A stretch of DNA of 42,314 nucleotides from a virus, in IMG/VR virus record IMGVR_UViG_3300008050_000102, positions 1 through 42,314 of that record; one strand, 5' to 3'. Position 1 is the first letter of the stretch. Each line of letters starts with the position of its first letter. Shown here one piece after another: positions 9,390-19,146 of the stretch. Under the pieces are notes generated by a model. It ran no database searches. It was not told the DNA's origin and saw only the letters and a program-made list of their open reading frames with translations. Position numbers and translations under genes: made by a program.

Positions 9390-10462
9390 TATGCTACGTT
9401 GTTGTTAAACTGTTTAAGACCGTATACTTTAGCCATCGCTAGAACAGCATTTCTTGCCTCTGCTACAGTAGGGTTTTGCGGGTCTCGTATCTGAGCAAAC
9501 GCATCCATCATACCTTGGTCTTGTTCGCTATTCGTTATAGCTAAGCCTTGCGCTGAGTTCTCATGTCTTTCTTGCCCTGTTGTTTTAGCTACAGTTTCTC
9601 CCGTTTCCGAGTCTACTATATCAAATTCTTGAGAGTCGTGGTCTTCCACTCCAGGGGTTACAAAACTACCACCTTCTGCTATCAGTTGTTGAATCGTGCC
9701 ACCGTTAGCAAGCCCAGAGGGGTTCCCATATAAAATTCTACCTTGTCTTTCTTTAGCCTCTTGCTCTTCTTTATAATCTTCTATAGATTGCTCTACTCCA
9801 CCAAAACCCCTCATTGAGAGACCTGCTACTCCACCACCTGCTAGCTTCTCAATAAATCCGCCATCTTTTCTTGGAAAAAGATCTTTACCAGTTGTATTCC
9901 AGGCATCTTCAAGCCCCTGCTCAGCGGTGCTTAAACCTAAAAGATCCATAGGCATGTTTAAAAGCCCGCTTGTCCCACCCATAATGTTTTGCGTCCCAGC
10001 ATTAAAAGCAGCTGTACCTTCGGTCATATCTTGCCCGTAAAGCGCGGTCATCTGATCTTTTGCTTTCTCTTCTGCTTGTACTAAAGGTGATCGTGCTGTA
10101 GCTATATTTTGAGCTGTTAGTAAACCGCGTTCTTGAGTGTCTGATGCGATTTGATCTATACCTAAGGTCTGCATAAAACGAGGATCCCCAGACTTCTGAG
10201 CAGCAATTAATCCAGCTAAAGCGCTATCTGCCTTCTCATCACCCTGCTTTCCAGCTTGATTTGCTAAAGTTGCTTGCTCGTCAGAGAAAGAAGCTAAAGC
10301 ATCACTAGCCCCTAAATTCCCTATAAAATCCTCTCGACCCTGCTCATATTTGGCCTCCCCTTTTTTTCTTTGGCTTATACCTATCCCAATATTAGCAAGG
10401 TTACCTAGAACCTGACCAGCCATCGCTACACCTCCTAGACTCATTTTACGTAGTTTCCTCAT
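9389..10462 (-). CDS. Internal virion-associated protein with glycine-rich C-terminal module
   Basis: The product is 357 aa. The N-terminus is basic and helical (MRKLRKMSLGG), and residues about 20-190 are Ala-, Gln- and Asp-rich helices. After residue 200 come short glycine signatures: KDGGFIEKLAGGG, LANGGTIQQLIAEGGSF, then PGVEDHDSQEFDIVDSETG followed by a TGQERHENS stretch. I associate this GG-plus-EFDIVD-x-x-TGE module with large virion proteins of Bacteroidetes phages, where it recurs near the C-terminus, but I cannot name a function. The partial protein at the left edge has a shorter related NGG element. The gene opens a co-translated run with the 664-aa and 1736-aa genes. A TAAATTTG box lies in the 35-base gap before its start. 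Confidence 0.55.
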   Translation of the reverse strand: MRKLRKMSLGGVAMAGQVLGNLANIGIGISQRKKGEAKYEQGREDFIGNLGASDALASFSDEQATLANQAGKQGDEKADSALAGLIAAQKSGDPRFMQTLGIDQIASDTQERGLLTAQNIATARSPLVQAEEKAKDQMTALYGQDMTEGTAAFNAGTQNIMGGTSGLLNMPMDLLGLSTAEQGLEDAWNTTGKDLFPRKDGGFIEKLAGGGVAGLSMRGFGGVEQSIEDYKEEQEAKERQGRILYGNPSGLANGGTIQQLIAEGGSFVTPGVEDHDSQEFDIVDSETGETVAKTTGQERHENSAQGLAITNSEQDQGMMDAFAQIRDPQNPTVAEARNAVLAMAKVYGLKQFNNNVA

Positions 10463-10484
10463 GTTTCCTTTTTACTTTGTGTTA

Positions 10485-10492
10485 CAAATTTA
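10485..10492 (-). promoter_or_regulatory. Promoter -7-like box TAAATTTG ahead of the internal-protein genes
   Basis: A perfect TAnnTTTG (Bacteroidetes -7 element) sits on the minus strand in the short gap between the 336-aa and 357-aa genes, 22 bases before the start at 10462. I find no TTG at the expected 19-base spacing upstream, so this is a -7-only match in AT-rich DNA and could be chance. Confidence 0.3.
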
Positions 10493-10497
10493 ATGAA

Positions 10498-11508
10498 TTA
10501 CTGCTTAACTTCCCCACTATGACTGTAATCAGTTGTCTCGAACTCAACGTTTAAGGCGAACAACTCAAAATCAGCTGAACCGAGAGTCACTACAGCATCA
10601 GCATATTGACCTTTTGGTGAATCCCCATTAACAGAACTAGGAGTTATAGCGTAAAGATATTCATTCCCACCAGAGGCTACATATGATATATCACCCCCTG
10701 ATTGCTCTATAAGGAAGTACCCGTTCTTATAAAAAGGTGTTCCTAATTCTCCTGCAATAGAGAATAAGCTACCAAAAGACTGATAGTCCTCAAAAGATAT
10801 ATTAGGATCTGCAAAATTTGCATTAAGAGTTCCATCTGAGTAATAAGGATATAGAACTGATGTACCTGTAATATCAGAAGACTTTATAAGTTTAGCATCT
10901 GTAGATGTCGGTAGAAATCCGCCCTGTACGTTCACTCTAAAGGCCCATAAGGTACCTCCCCCTTCGTAAACAAACGGAGTGCCGTCAGAGGCCGTTAAAA
11001 GGCCTTCTACGGTGTTTGCTTCTACAACTTCCTCTATCCGACCTATAACTTTTACGTTACTTGCAGTAACTTTTTGTTCTCGCCCTATATGCCCATACAA
11101 GATACCGCCTTTTTCTTCTAGCGGTCCAATCTCAGTAGTTTTAAGTTGTTCGGGTTGAGAGGAGTTATTTACTTTAAAGATATTGTCCCCTGACATATTA
11201 GTAGTTCCTTCAAGGGAGAAGGTCTTATATATTTTATTAGAAGAAACTTTAGGGGAGGCAGCTCCGAAACCTTTTGAAGCGTGAGCGTTAAAGGTGACGG
11301 CTATACTTGACTGATAAGACTGATTGTAAAAATTGTTGTTAGTATCCCCAATACCATGAGCCCATAAGGTGTTAGACGATGACACAGATTCTTTCGGTGA
11401 GGAGAAAAGCATTTTATCAAGGTAGGCGTAGCAGTTACTTAAAAAAGAATACCTTGTTTTCCAAGAGTGTTTTTTATTATCAAAGGCTATAGTTGCGTTG
11501 CTATTCAT
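10498..11508 (-). CDS. C-terminal companion of the giant tail (stabilization/muzzle-type) protein, 336 aa
   Basis: The protein opens with TIAFDNKKHSWKTRYSFL, then a hydrophobic-glycine stretch with TLWAHGIGDTNNNFYNQSY and a beta-rich remainder. In crAss-like and related phages, the large tail stabilization protein normally runs from a GGYDP-x-x-DEYL segment directly into a TIAFDE-x-x-x-W-x-x-FYSF segment, followed by a hexapeptide on the gift of an LYxHN element. Here the first part is in the 2256-aa gene (residue 1490 onward) and the second part opens this separate gene. The start ATG overlaps the end of the 2256-aa gene by 8 bases (ATGAATAG), so the two are likely coupled. I see no typical slippery site. 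I infer that both products assemble together at the tail. The alternative is an independent tail-tip protein. Confidence 0.65.
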   Translation of the reverse strand: MNSNATIAFDNKKHSWKTRYSFLSNCYAYLDKMLFSSPKESVSSSNTLWAHGIGDTNNNFYNQSYQSSIAVTFNAHASKGFGAASPKVSSNKIYKTFSLEGTTNMSGDNIFKVNNSSQPEQLKTTEIGPLEEKGGILYGHIGREQKVTASNVKVIGRIEEVVEANTVEGLLTASDGTPFVYEGGGTLWAFRVNVQGGFLPTSTDAKLIKSSDITGTSVLYPYYSDGTLNANFADPNISFEDYQSFGSLFSIAGELGTPFYKNGYFLIEQSGGDISYVASGGNEYLYAITPSSVNGDSPKGQYADAVVTLGSADFELFALNVEFETTDYSHSGEVKQ

Positions 11509-14500
11509 TTTGAGTTTTATATTTTACTAGGTAGTGAGACCCACTCCCATCTGGGTATTCTACTTCCACTAAACTTCCATCAGGGTTTGTCTCGTAAGTA
11601 TAAATTTTTCCTTCATTGGTTACATCCGTTCCAAATTGCGTAAGAAGAGCAAGCAAATCGGCTGTGCCTACATTCGCATCTATATTAAAATCAAAAGCAA
11701 TACGTTGGAATTGCACACTGTCTAGAGAGGCTGGATATTGAATCTGAAAACCACCTTCCCAGTTCCCTGTCCCATAACTAAGCCTTTCAAATTCTTTCTT
11801 TACTCTATATAACTCATCCATAGTAATTCCATTTGCTTGGATATACTCAGTAAGATTAGCCGCTGAAGTAGTTGTGATTTCACCATCAACAACAAGAAGG
11901 TCTAAGATGTTTTGAGATAGGTAGCTAGGAGGAAAGTCTTCAGGTACCCCGTAAATGTTATTATTTTCTAAGTTTGCCTGGATAGTATCTATAGCGTTTT
12001 TAACCCCATTTAAACCCTCTTCAACAAGGCTTACAATATCAAGAGCAGATACAGTCCTGTTAGTAACTTCCTCATCTCCAGTAGAATAAGAGCCTTCAAA
12101 TCCAAACGATGGGGAGGTAGAATGTTCTGAGAAAAGCTGCTGGAATGCCTTTAGGTTTACAAGAGCATTAGATACAGCAACTATAAGAGGGAAGTATCTA
12201 TTTACAGCCTCATTCTCATTATTTTGATTTAACAGAATTTGAGTCGAAGAATCATAAGGGGCGTATCCTGCAATTAATAAAATTTCGTGGAGCTGGGTAA
12301 GCATCTCCATGTAATTACCGATACGGCCCTGTAAACTCTGATTAGTGGCAACGGAAATGCTTATACCAGATGTAAGCTCTGGAATTACACCATCATTAAA
12401 ATCGGTTATTGATTGCGCATTTGGGAATCCATTCATCGCAAAGAATCCATTGCTGACAGCTGCATTCCAGGTAGTAACTAATTCATCTTGTAAAGTTGTT
12501 AAGGATAAATTTGCAGCGTTAGTGAGAGCATTGGCAGTAGCGACGTCGCTTTGAGCATTTGTGAGCTTATCTTGTATGTGGGTAATATAAGGGGCAATTC
12601 CAAAATAAGAATCTTGAGCAGTTTCTGTAGTAATGGCACCCATCTCCCAACCATAATCACCCTCATTTATAACAGCAAGAAGAGAATCTATAAAATTAGC
12701 AAGATCAGTATTAACTACTGTTAAAGCATTAATATAATCTGTAAAAGCTGGCTGAATTTTACTTGTAATACTTTCCTCTGTAAGAACTTCGTCGCTCTGT
12801 AAAATGCCGTCTCCGTCTGTATCTAATCCATCAAGACCTGACCCCTCCATGAAGGTTTTTAGATGATCAGGTAAATCCTCAGGAGGTAATATAAGTCCAT
12901 CAGGACCCGTTAAAGAGGTCATAGAAAGTAAAACGTTTCTAAGTTGTTGAGCTAAACTGCTCTTTGTTTCGTCTAAATTGTTTACAGCTGTGATGACCTG
13001 ATTAGCAAAAGAATTCGTTCCCCCTTCACCAAGAAGATCACTTATAGAAAGTGAGAGATTATAAATCGAGGCCATCCAGGAGTTATCCTGCACATCCACC
13101 CCTGTTACCGAGATAGAACTCCCATCACTTAACGTATGATTAGTAGCAGTAAGACCAGGGATAAGATTGGTTATTTCTGTTGTAGCAGTTGTTATTGCAA
13201 TAAGAGAATCTTGTAAGCCTAGTTCGTCTAAAACTTCTTCAAAAGAAGAAACTAAAGACAAGAAGGAATTTGTAGAACCTATAAAGCTATCGTAAGTTAA
13301 CCCGATTTTTTCTAACCCATAGATTAAATCGTCTTCTAATCCATTCACCACAGCTTCTTGTTCGGCTATAAGCCCTGTTATCACATTCGTATATTGAGCA
13401 TAACTAAGGACTTGAACAGTCTCTCCATTAGGTAGTAGGACGTTTGTAATCACTGCACCATACAAATCTTCATTTGCAAAATCTGCTAAAAGGTCTGAAA
13501 AGGTAGTTTCTAAATCACTTAAAAGGTTTCCAGCATCTGCAAGATCTGATGTTAGTCCCGCATTAAGGCCTTCTAATTCTTCTATCTCGTCACTTGCATT
13601 AGCGAGATCGCTTTGAAGAAGAGCTACAGCAACATCGTTATTGCCATCAACAGCATCCTCATATATCACGTCTTCTATTACACCTTCGAATTCTGCAATA
13701 GAGGGAAGTTCTGGCGGTATATCTGCATCATCAGCTATCACATATGTAATATTATCGTTAATGACAGAGATAAGATACTCGTCTTTAAGAGGGTCATACC
13801 CTCCAACAACTCTTACTGGTCCTTGAGACTCGACGTTAGCCATAGCTCTAGAGAAGAGATCGTAGAAATAGGTTTTCATTCCTAATTCTGAAACTACAGC
13901 AATCCCTTGATTAGGGGAGTACATATACACCTCTTTATTTTTCTTGCTTGCGAAATATACTGAAGTTCCTGCTCTAACTACGCTTTCTGGATTTGTATCA
14001 CACCCATAGTTTCCAGCATAAAATTTCTGAGTACCTAGAACTTTACCTGAAGCTATTAAACTTGTAGAGCCTCCCGCAGTAGCAAGGATATTCCTCTCTA
14101 CAGGTATGGCGCTTACTTTGTTTTCTTGAATTACAAGAACAGAATCATACTCATTAAGTAAAGACATAATAGAACCGTACTCGTTAGGTAGGTCTTTATA
14201 TGGTAAAACAGAAGGGTTAAATCTAGTAAAGCTATTAAATCTAGAAGAATAGTTATTTCTTTCGGAGAAAGTTACCGAAGCCTTATTTCTAGTTTCTGTA
14301 GCCTCGGAAAATATAATCTTTGGCTTCCCGTAGCTTTTACTGTTAGCCCCTGGAAAAAGGTCTATAAAAGAGTCGGTCTCTACAAAGTGGTTTCTAAATC
14401 TTGGGTGCTTACTATCGGTATCTAAAAGAGGGAGAAAAGAGTCACCGTCAAATCTAGGGGTATTAAGAGGAACCCTTCTCCAATAAACATCTCCATCTTC

Positions 14501-17500
14501 GATAATAATAGGGTTTGTCTGGTGGGACAAAGTTCCTAAAGCTGAGCTAGAAATATTATATTTCGGGCCTGTTTCGTGATATACTCTGGAATCTATATCT
14601 TGAATTTTTTTAGGTGAATATATTTCAACTAAAGTCCTATTGTTCCAGTAATTATAGAGGGTAGTCCCATTAAATTGACCGTTATCAAAAGACTCGTAGA
14701 TATCCCAGTAAGAAAAATTAACAGCTAAGGCATTATTCTTTAATACAAGAAACTCACCTACTTTAGAAGGGTGAACTCCACCTTCTTCATTTTCAACATG
14801 ATGGAAAAAATTTTCGGTAGTGCTAGAGGTCATAGTTTTAACTCCTAAAACTTCAAACTCATAGTTATGAGGGAATATTTCGGTTTCTCCATCTCCGCTT
14901 AAGTAAGATATAATCCTTAGTTTATCTCCTGGGGAATATGTATAAAGAGCTTTTCCCCCGTCTTTATTTACAGCTCCCCAAGCGTCTGAATACGAGACTT
15001 CGTTAACTCCCTGTAAGTTTGCAAGAGATACATATATAACACCACTCTCACTTTCTACAGAAACTTCATTGTCTGTAACGTTTACAAACGCTGGACCTGT
15101 AGTATATTGAATGAAATCCCCTATACTAGAGTTCCCACCATATACAATTTGATAAGAGCGAGCCCAAGAAGGAGGATCATGATTAAGCTGCATAGCTATT
15201 TGAACCCTACCTTTATTTCCCCCTCTAAGTGGCTCCATGTCTGAATATCCACCTACATATACGCTATCTAAAAAGTTTGCGTTCCCAGCCCTTCCTCTTT
15301 CATCATAATATACAATTCCAAAATCATGGGTGGCTGAAGTTTTAAAGCTTGCGTTTTGGTTTATAAGACCGCCGATAGAAACAAAAGAAGAAGAATATAA
15401 TATCTCAACCCAGCTATGTTGTTTTTCAATACTGAGGTCATAATAACTAAAAGCTTCATCAAAAACAGGATCAAGATATGTTCCTGAGGATTTATAAAAA
15501 GCCCCTAACATTTTTTGCTCATGGTTTTGCATCTCCCCCATAAATGCAGCGCCACCGTTTATAGGTTTTAATGACTCTCCATCGACAAATGAGAGTTTAA
15601 ATTTCTCGGAAGTAGATGGGAGAAGCAAGTCGCCTGTTACATCTGCGAAAAGAGCTGTATTAAAATCAACAGTCTCTTGTGCGTTACGTAAAATTTTTGG
15701 GGGTTCATTTGAAAGAGAAGAATTAGCTCGAAGGTAACCTACAGCCTTCTGCCGATTTTGCTCTGTATTGTGATCATAAGCATGGATATGCCCTGAAGTA
15801 CTTTGAAGTATGTAAGCTTGAAAATTAATCTCACTATGATTTATAAAATACCAGTTTTTGCGGAGGGCAGAGGGATCGGACCACCCAGAATCAGGACCTG
15901 GAATTGACCTATAAGTTTCGGCTAAGTCACCGTCAATGTCATTTGGGTGATATACCTCCCAATGAGAGAGATCTAAGTCATATAAAGTCTTTTGGCCGCC
16001 GCCAATAGATGTAGAAGGGTTAGTTTTTCTTTCAAGAACGGGTATACATGTTCTGATTTCAATATTTTCTAAGCTTTGCACCTCTAAGGCTAAATAAGCG
16101 TCGTGATAGAAGCTATCCTCTTGAGGATATCGCGCATCCATAGTGGTATTCATGCTAACTAATCCAATTTTTACATCAGCTTTTGTTACAGCGATGTAGC
16201 CTACTGGAGAGTTGTGATGAAAGTCATTAAAAAAATCGTCAGTAGGATCAGGAGGACCATCCAAGACTTGCGGTACTTGACCTCCAAGAGCAGACACTAA
16301 TTCATGCTTGCCTGATTCGGTATAACTCCAAGTCCAAGTTTGAGGCCCTTCACCAGCGGAAGGTCCGTTTAAGTCAAAACTATATTCAGAGGTTTTTTTA
16401 GGTATAGTTATCGCTGAGGCAAAAGGAGTCACAACCTCATTTACTTCAACCTCAGGCATTTCTCCTGAATCTGTCAAAAAATGAATTATAGCTTTTTTAA
16501 TGTTATCTCTTGCTAGTTCACCAGTAAGAACAGTATAGTTAGTTTTAAACCTAAGGTTAAAATCGAGGGATCCACCTTTTATGATAAGAGGCGCTGCAGC
16601 AGAAGTGCCGTGAACTACAGGAGTAATTTCAGGATTATCGGGATCTTCAGGGTTAAAAGAGACCCATTCATTATATAAAGCTGAATCTACTGCTGCAACG
16701 GATTCATCTACGTGAAAGCCAACACCTCTGTTTGCACCAAACAAGACATCGCCGCTTTCAACAGACATACCCTCAGTATGAACTTGATATCCAGTTACAT
16801 TTGCTTCTTCTTCAGTATCAAAAGATGACTCCCCATCAATCCAAACAGCATCTGCAGAACCCACTTGTTTATTGCCGTGGAAAGAATTTGTATAGTCGTA
16901 TACAGTATAGTTATTATCTGGGTTAACAGCCCATTGCACATTTATAACAGAACCTATAGGAAGTTCCGCCCAGGGGACACCTCCTGTATCAATCTTATAC
17001 CCAGCAACTTTCTGTTCTGCAAAAGCAGCTTCGGACCCGCCAACACTTTTTAAAGGTTGCATTAAAAAAGGTCGCACTTTAATAGTTAGGTCTGCGGCGC
17101 TTTGAAGAGCTTCTTTATATACAGGCACTCCTGTAGCATTACAATCTACACTGTCGAAGCCTTCTAGGTAATTAGCATACATCAACCTATTAGAAACAAT
17201 TGCTTGAGCTCTAGCCTTTTTAGGTAACCCTGAAAAATGCATAGCAGTTTCTTCTTCCGAGATAGGATATAAAACTCTGTCGTTATAGAATAAATAATTT
17301 GTAGCTTCGGTAGGAGCTATCTCTTCAATGACTTTAAACCCCCCAGCATTTCCAAAACGAACTAAGAGACGAATTTTTTCTACCTCTTTAGTGATATTCT
17401 TAATCTCAGGTGCTGCAGCAGATTGTTTAGGGACGGTTAATAAACACACATTAACCCCAAGGCTAGCGACTGTATTCACTCCCTGCTGTAAATATTCTTT

Positions 17501-18271
17501 AGGTATAGCTAACTTAGAGTATGTGGATATAGGGCTGTCTACATCTCCTTTATATAAGAACTGATATGCAAACTGCATACCTGGAACTTTTTCAAAGTTA
17601 GATACTAGACGATCAGAATTTGTGCTAAATTCAAAAGTAATAGGCTCTAAAGGTGTTCTTGGACAGGCTTTTATTAAGTCATTAACGCTATATAAATCGT
17701 ATCCATCAATATCGCTATTAGCCATAGCTTTGAAAACGTCTAGCTTTTTAGGCTCATTAATGTTGTCCGTAAAATATAAAACTACGCTTTTAGCCACTTC
17801 ATATAGGGCGCCTGTAGAGTCTTCGTCAGAGGTGTCTTTATGTCCTATGTGAACTACATCCCCATCAACAAACCCTTGAGCAGGAAAAGCAAATCTAGAA
17901 GAAGTATAAACTTTAACATAGCTGTCAGCTGAAGAGCCTGGAAGTATACCGTCTCGGTCATAAGCCCAAACACCCATTTCATCAGGGTTTTCAGCCCACA
18001 CAAAGAAGAAGATAAGGCCTAAAACATCATCCGTAACAGAACCTATAATTCTAGAAGTAGAGTCAAGCATAGAGCCTTCTACAGCCTTGTTACCAGCGGT
18101 TGGTTTTAACACTCCAAAATCTCCACCTGAAGTTAAATCTCCTGTGCTAGCGCTAGATTTATGATCGTCTCCAAATGTTATATTTAACGCATCAGCCATA
18201 TCCGTATTTGGACGGTGCCTTGCATCTACAGAAGTGTTTAACCTCTGAGGTGTTACTTTATCTATAGCCAT
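11501..18271 (-). CDS. Giant tail protein (stabilization/muzzle-like) with large C-terminal helical insertion
   Basis: The product is 2256 aa, far longer than the roughly 800-1500 aa I expect for the family. The N-terminus (RLNTSVDARHRPNTDMADAL) has the N-D-x-E/D-A-x-N layout of phage tail stabilization proteins. Residues about 60-1480 are beta-rich, tyrosine- and serine-rich repeats. The GGYDPLKDEYLISV motif is at 1490-1503. From about 1515 to 2230 the sequence changes to Leu/Asn/Ser-rich helices with coiled-coil potential, a canonical EF-hand loop (1817-1828) and a dockerin-like loop (2194-2205). The normal continuation of the beta domain is missing and seems to be in the next gene. The start lies immediately after the 291-aa ring gene (TAATG). 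Its position after two ring-like proteins supports placing it at the base of a short tail. Confidence 0.7.
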   Translation of the reverse strand: MAIDKVTPQRLNTSVDARHRPNTDMADALNITFGDDHKSSASTGDLTSGGDFGVLKPTAGNKAVEGSMLDSTSRIIGSVTDDVLGLIFFFVWAENPDEMGVWAYDRDGILPGSSADSYVKVYTSSRFAFPAQGFVDGDVVHIGHKDTSDEDSTGALYEVAKSVVLYFTDNINEPKKLDVFKAMANSDIDGYDLYSVNDLIKACPRTPLEPITFEFSTNSDRLVSNFEKVPGMQFAYQFLYKGDVDSPISTYSKLAIPKEYLQQGVNTVASLGVNVCLLTVPKQSAAAPEIKNITKEVEKIRLLVRFGNAGGFKVIEEIAPTEATNYLFYNDRVLYPISEEETAMHFSGLPKKARAQAIVSNRLMYANYLEGFDSVDCNATGVPVYKEALQSAADLTIKVRPFLMQPLKSVGGSEAAFAEQKVAGYKIDTGGVPWAELPIGSVINVQWAVNPDNNYTVYDYTNSFHGNKQVGSADAVWIDGESSFDTEEEANVTGYQVHTEGMSVESGDVLFGANRGVGFHVDESVAAVDSALYNEWVSFNPEDPDNPEITPVVHGTSAAAPLIIKGGSLDFNLRFKTNYTVLTGELARDNIKKAIIHFLTDSGEMPEVEVNEVVTPFASAITIPKKTSEYSFDLNGPSAGEGPQTWTWSYTESGKHELVSALGGQVPQVLDGPPDPTDDFFNDFHHNSPVGYIAVTKADVKIGLVSMNTTMDARYPQEDSFYHDAYLALEVQSLENIEIRTCIPVLERKTNPSTSIGGGQKTLYDLDLSHWEVYHPNDIDGDLAETYRSIPGPDSGWSDPSALRKNWYFINHSEINFQAYILQSTSGHIHAYDHNTEQNRQKAVGYLRANSSLSNEPPKILRNAQETVDFNTALFADVTGDLLLPSTSEKFKLSFVDGESLKPINGGAAFMGEMQNHEQKMLGAFYKSSGTYLDPVFDEAFSYYDLSIEKQHSWVEILYSSSFVSIGGLINQNASFKTSATHDFGIVYYDERGRAGNANFLDSVYVGGYSDMEPLRGGNKGRVQIAMQLNHDPPSWARSYQIVYGGNSSIGDFIQYTTGPAFVNVTDNEVSVESESGVIYVSLANLQGVNEVSYSDAWGAVNKDGGKALYTYSPGDKLRIISYLSGDGETEIFPHNYEFEVLGVKTMTSSTTENFFHHVENEEGGVHPSKVGEFLVLKNNALAVNFSYWDIYESFDNGQFNGTTLYNYWNNRTLVEIYSPKKIQDIDSRVYHETGPKYNISSSALGTLSHQTNPIIIEDGDVYWRRVPLNTPRFDGDSFLPLLDTDSKHPRFRNHFVETDSFIDLFPGANSKSYGKPKIIFSEATETRNKASVTFSERNNYSSRFNSFTRFNPSVLPYKDLPNEYGSIMSLLNEYDSVLVIQENKVSAIPVERNILATAGGSTSLIASGKVLGTQKFYAGNYGCDTNPESVVRAGTSVYFASKKNKEVYMYSPNQGIAVVSELGMKTYFYDLFSRAMANVESQGPVRVVGGYDPLKDEYLISVINDNITYVIADDADIPPELPSIAEFEGVIEDVIYEDAVDGNNDVAVALLQSDLANASDEIEELEGLNAGLTSDLADAGNLLSDLETTFSDLLADFANEDLYGAVITNVLLPNGETVQVLSYAQYTNVITGLIAEQEAVVNGLEDDLIYGLEKIGLTYDSFIGSTNSFLSLVSSFEEVLDELGLQDSLIAITTATTEITNLIPGLTATNHTLSDGSSISVTGVDVQDNSWMASIYNLSLSISDLLGEGGTNSFANQVITAVNNLDETKSSLAQQLRNVLLSMTSLTGPDGLILPPEDLPDHLKTFMEGSGLDGLDTDGDGILQSDEVLTEESITSKIQPAFTDYINALTVVNTDLANFIDSLLAVINEGDYGWEMGAITTETAQDSYFGIAPYITHIQDKLTNAQSDVATANALTNAANLSLTTLQDELVTTWNAAVSNGFFAMNGFPNAQSITDFNDGVIPELTSGISISVATNQSLQGRIGNYMEMLTQLHEILLIAGYAPYDSSTQILLNQNNENEAVNRYFPLIVAVSNALVNLKAFQQLFSEHSTSPSFGFEGSYSTGDEEVTNRTVSALDIVSLVEEGLNGVKNAIDTIQANLENNNIYGVPEDFPPSYLSQNILDLLVVDGEITTTSAANLTEYIQANGITMDELYRVKKEFERLSYGTGNWEGGFQIQYPASLDSVQFQRIAFDFNIDANVGTADLLALLTQFGTDVTNEGKIYTYETNPDGSLVEVEYPDGSGSHYLVKYKTQNE
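11657..11692 (-). other. Dockerin-like calcium loop coding segment in the giant tail protein
   Basis: Residues 2194-2205 read DFNIDANVGTAD, followed by LLALLTQFG. Aspartate or asparagine at loop positions 1, 3, 5, 7 and 12 and glycine at 9, followed by a leucine-rich helix, is the pattern of one half of a type I dockerin. Calcium binding is inferred from the pattern. Confidence 0.6.
12788..12823 (-). other. Canonical EF-hand loop coding segment in the giant tail protein
   Basis: Residues 1817-1828 read DTDGDGILQSDE, with acidic ligands at positions 1, 3, 5 and 12, glycine at 6 and a hydrophobic residue at 8. This is an exact fit to the 12-residue EF-hand loop. It sits inside the inserted helical region. 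Confidence 0.65.
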
Positions 18272-19146
18272 TAGTACTTAGGAGCTTGCATGAAGTTCTT
18301 ACGAAGTACTTTTAAAGCTTCGTTTTTAGTAAAGTTTCCTAAACGAGCTTTAGCTTTTCTTCGCTCGTTATAGTATTCCGCTCTAGCTCTAGACTTCTCT
18401 CCTCCTGGAACGGTAGACTTTCTTTCACATAATTTATAATAGATGTAACTACGTATAGCTTCTTCAGCATATATATGTATAACAGGGTTAGTAGATCTAG
18501 CCTCGTCAGCTATATACTCTAAAACTATCTCTGAAGTAGAATTACCAGCGTCTATTTCTAATCTGTTTTGGTCTAAGTTAACTCTATACGATCCTGGAGC
18601 TTTCGCTCCTCCAGAGCCATAAAGCCTTCCTAACCCCCCTTGGAACATAAAGTTCTCAAAGACGTAAGAATCATTGTTAGAGCTAGTTGCTGATTTAGCG
18701 TTATCCCTGTCTAAGATTAGATTACTGTCGATATCTAAAGGCCCACTTGCACTATCGGTAGTTGAAATCGTGTCGTCTACATCTGGAGAATCAACACCTT
18801 CTGCAGTTGAATCTTGTAAGATCTGTCTAGAGTAGTTAATGTTTTTGTTTTGGTTAAATACTCGAACTATCCCGTCCGAACCAATAATACCAACCTTTAT
18901 TAAATCTACATAATCATCAGGTAATATAACCGTGCCGTTGCTGTGTACATCTAGTTTAAGAGATTTTACTCTAGAGGTAACATCGAAACCGAATTCTCTT
19001 ATACCTCTTAAAGCAAAGTTCCTGATAGCAGAATCTGAAGCGTTAGCTGTATAGTCGTCCCCATCTAAAGTAATAATATAATCGTTAATGAGTTGTCGAA
19101 GGGTGATATAATTCATCCCGTTTTGTGAAATGTCTTCGTATGCCAT
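18271..19146 (-). CDS. Head-tail connector/ring protein, crAss-like pattern
   Basis: The product is 291 aa. Residues 74-90 (ILPDDYVDLIKVGIIG) and a C-terminal basic helix with the pattern YYNERRKAKARLGNFTKNEA match what I remember of a ring or connector family in crAss-like and other Bacteroidetes phages. In that family an LPDDYVDxxKV strand is followed far downstream by a YYNExRRAxARL helix. The gene starts at the stop of the 258-aa gene (TAATG) and ends at the start of the giant tail gene. That fits a chain of rings stacked between portal and tail. Residues 105-150 are Asp/Ser-rich and likely a surface loop. The exact ring number cannot be assigned. Confidence 0.65.
   Translation of the reverse strand: MAYEDISQNGMNYITLRQLINDYIITLDGDDYTANASDSAIRNFALRGIREFGFDVTSRVKSLKLDVHSNGTVILPDDYVDLIKVGIIGSDGIVRVFNQNKNINYSRQILQDSTAEGVDSPDVDDTISTTDSASGPLDIDSNLILDRDNAKSATSSNNDSYVFENFMFQGGLGRLYGSGGAKAPGSYRVNLDQNRLEIDAGNSTSEIVLEYIADEARSTNPVIHIYAEEAIRSYIYYKLCERKSTVPGGEKSRARAEYYNERRKAKARLGNFTKNEALKVLRKNFMQAPKY

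Noticed and set aside
11495-11530. Programmed frameshift joining the 2256-aa and 336-aa genes
   Set aside because: The shared window is short and A-rich but has no standard slippery heptamer or downstream structure that I can see; an ATGA-type overlap with reinitiation explains it more simply. Kept as an open alternative in the findings.
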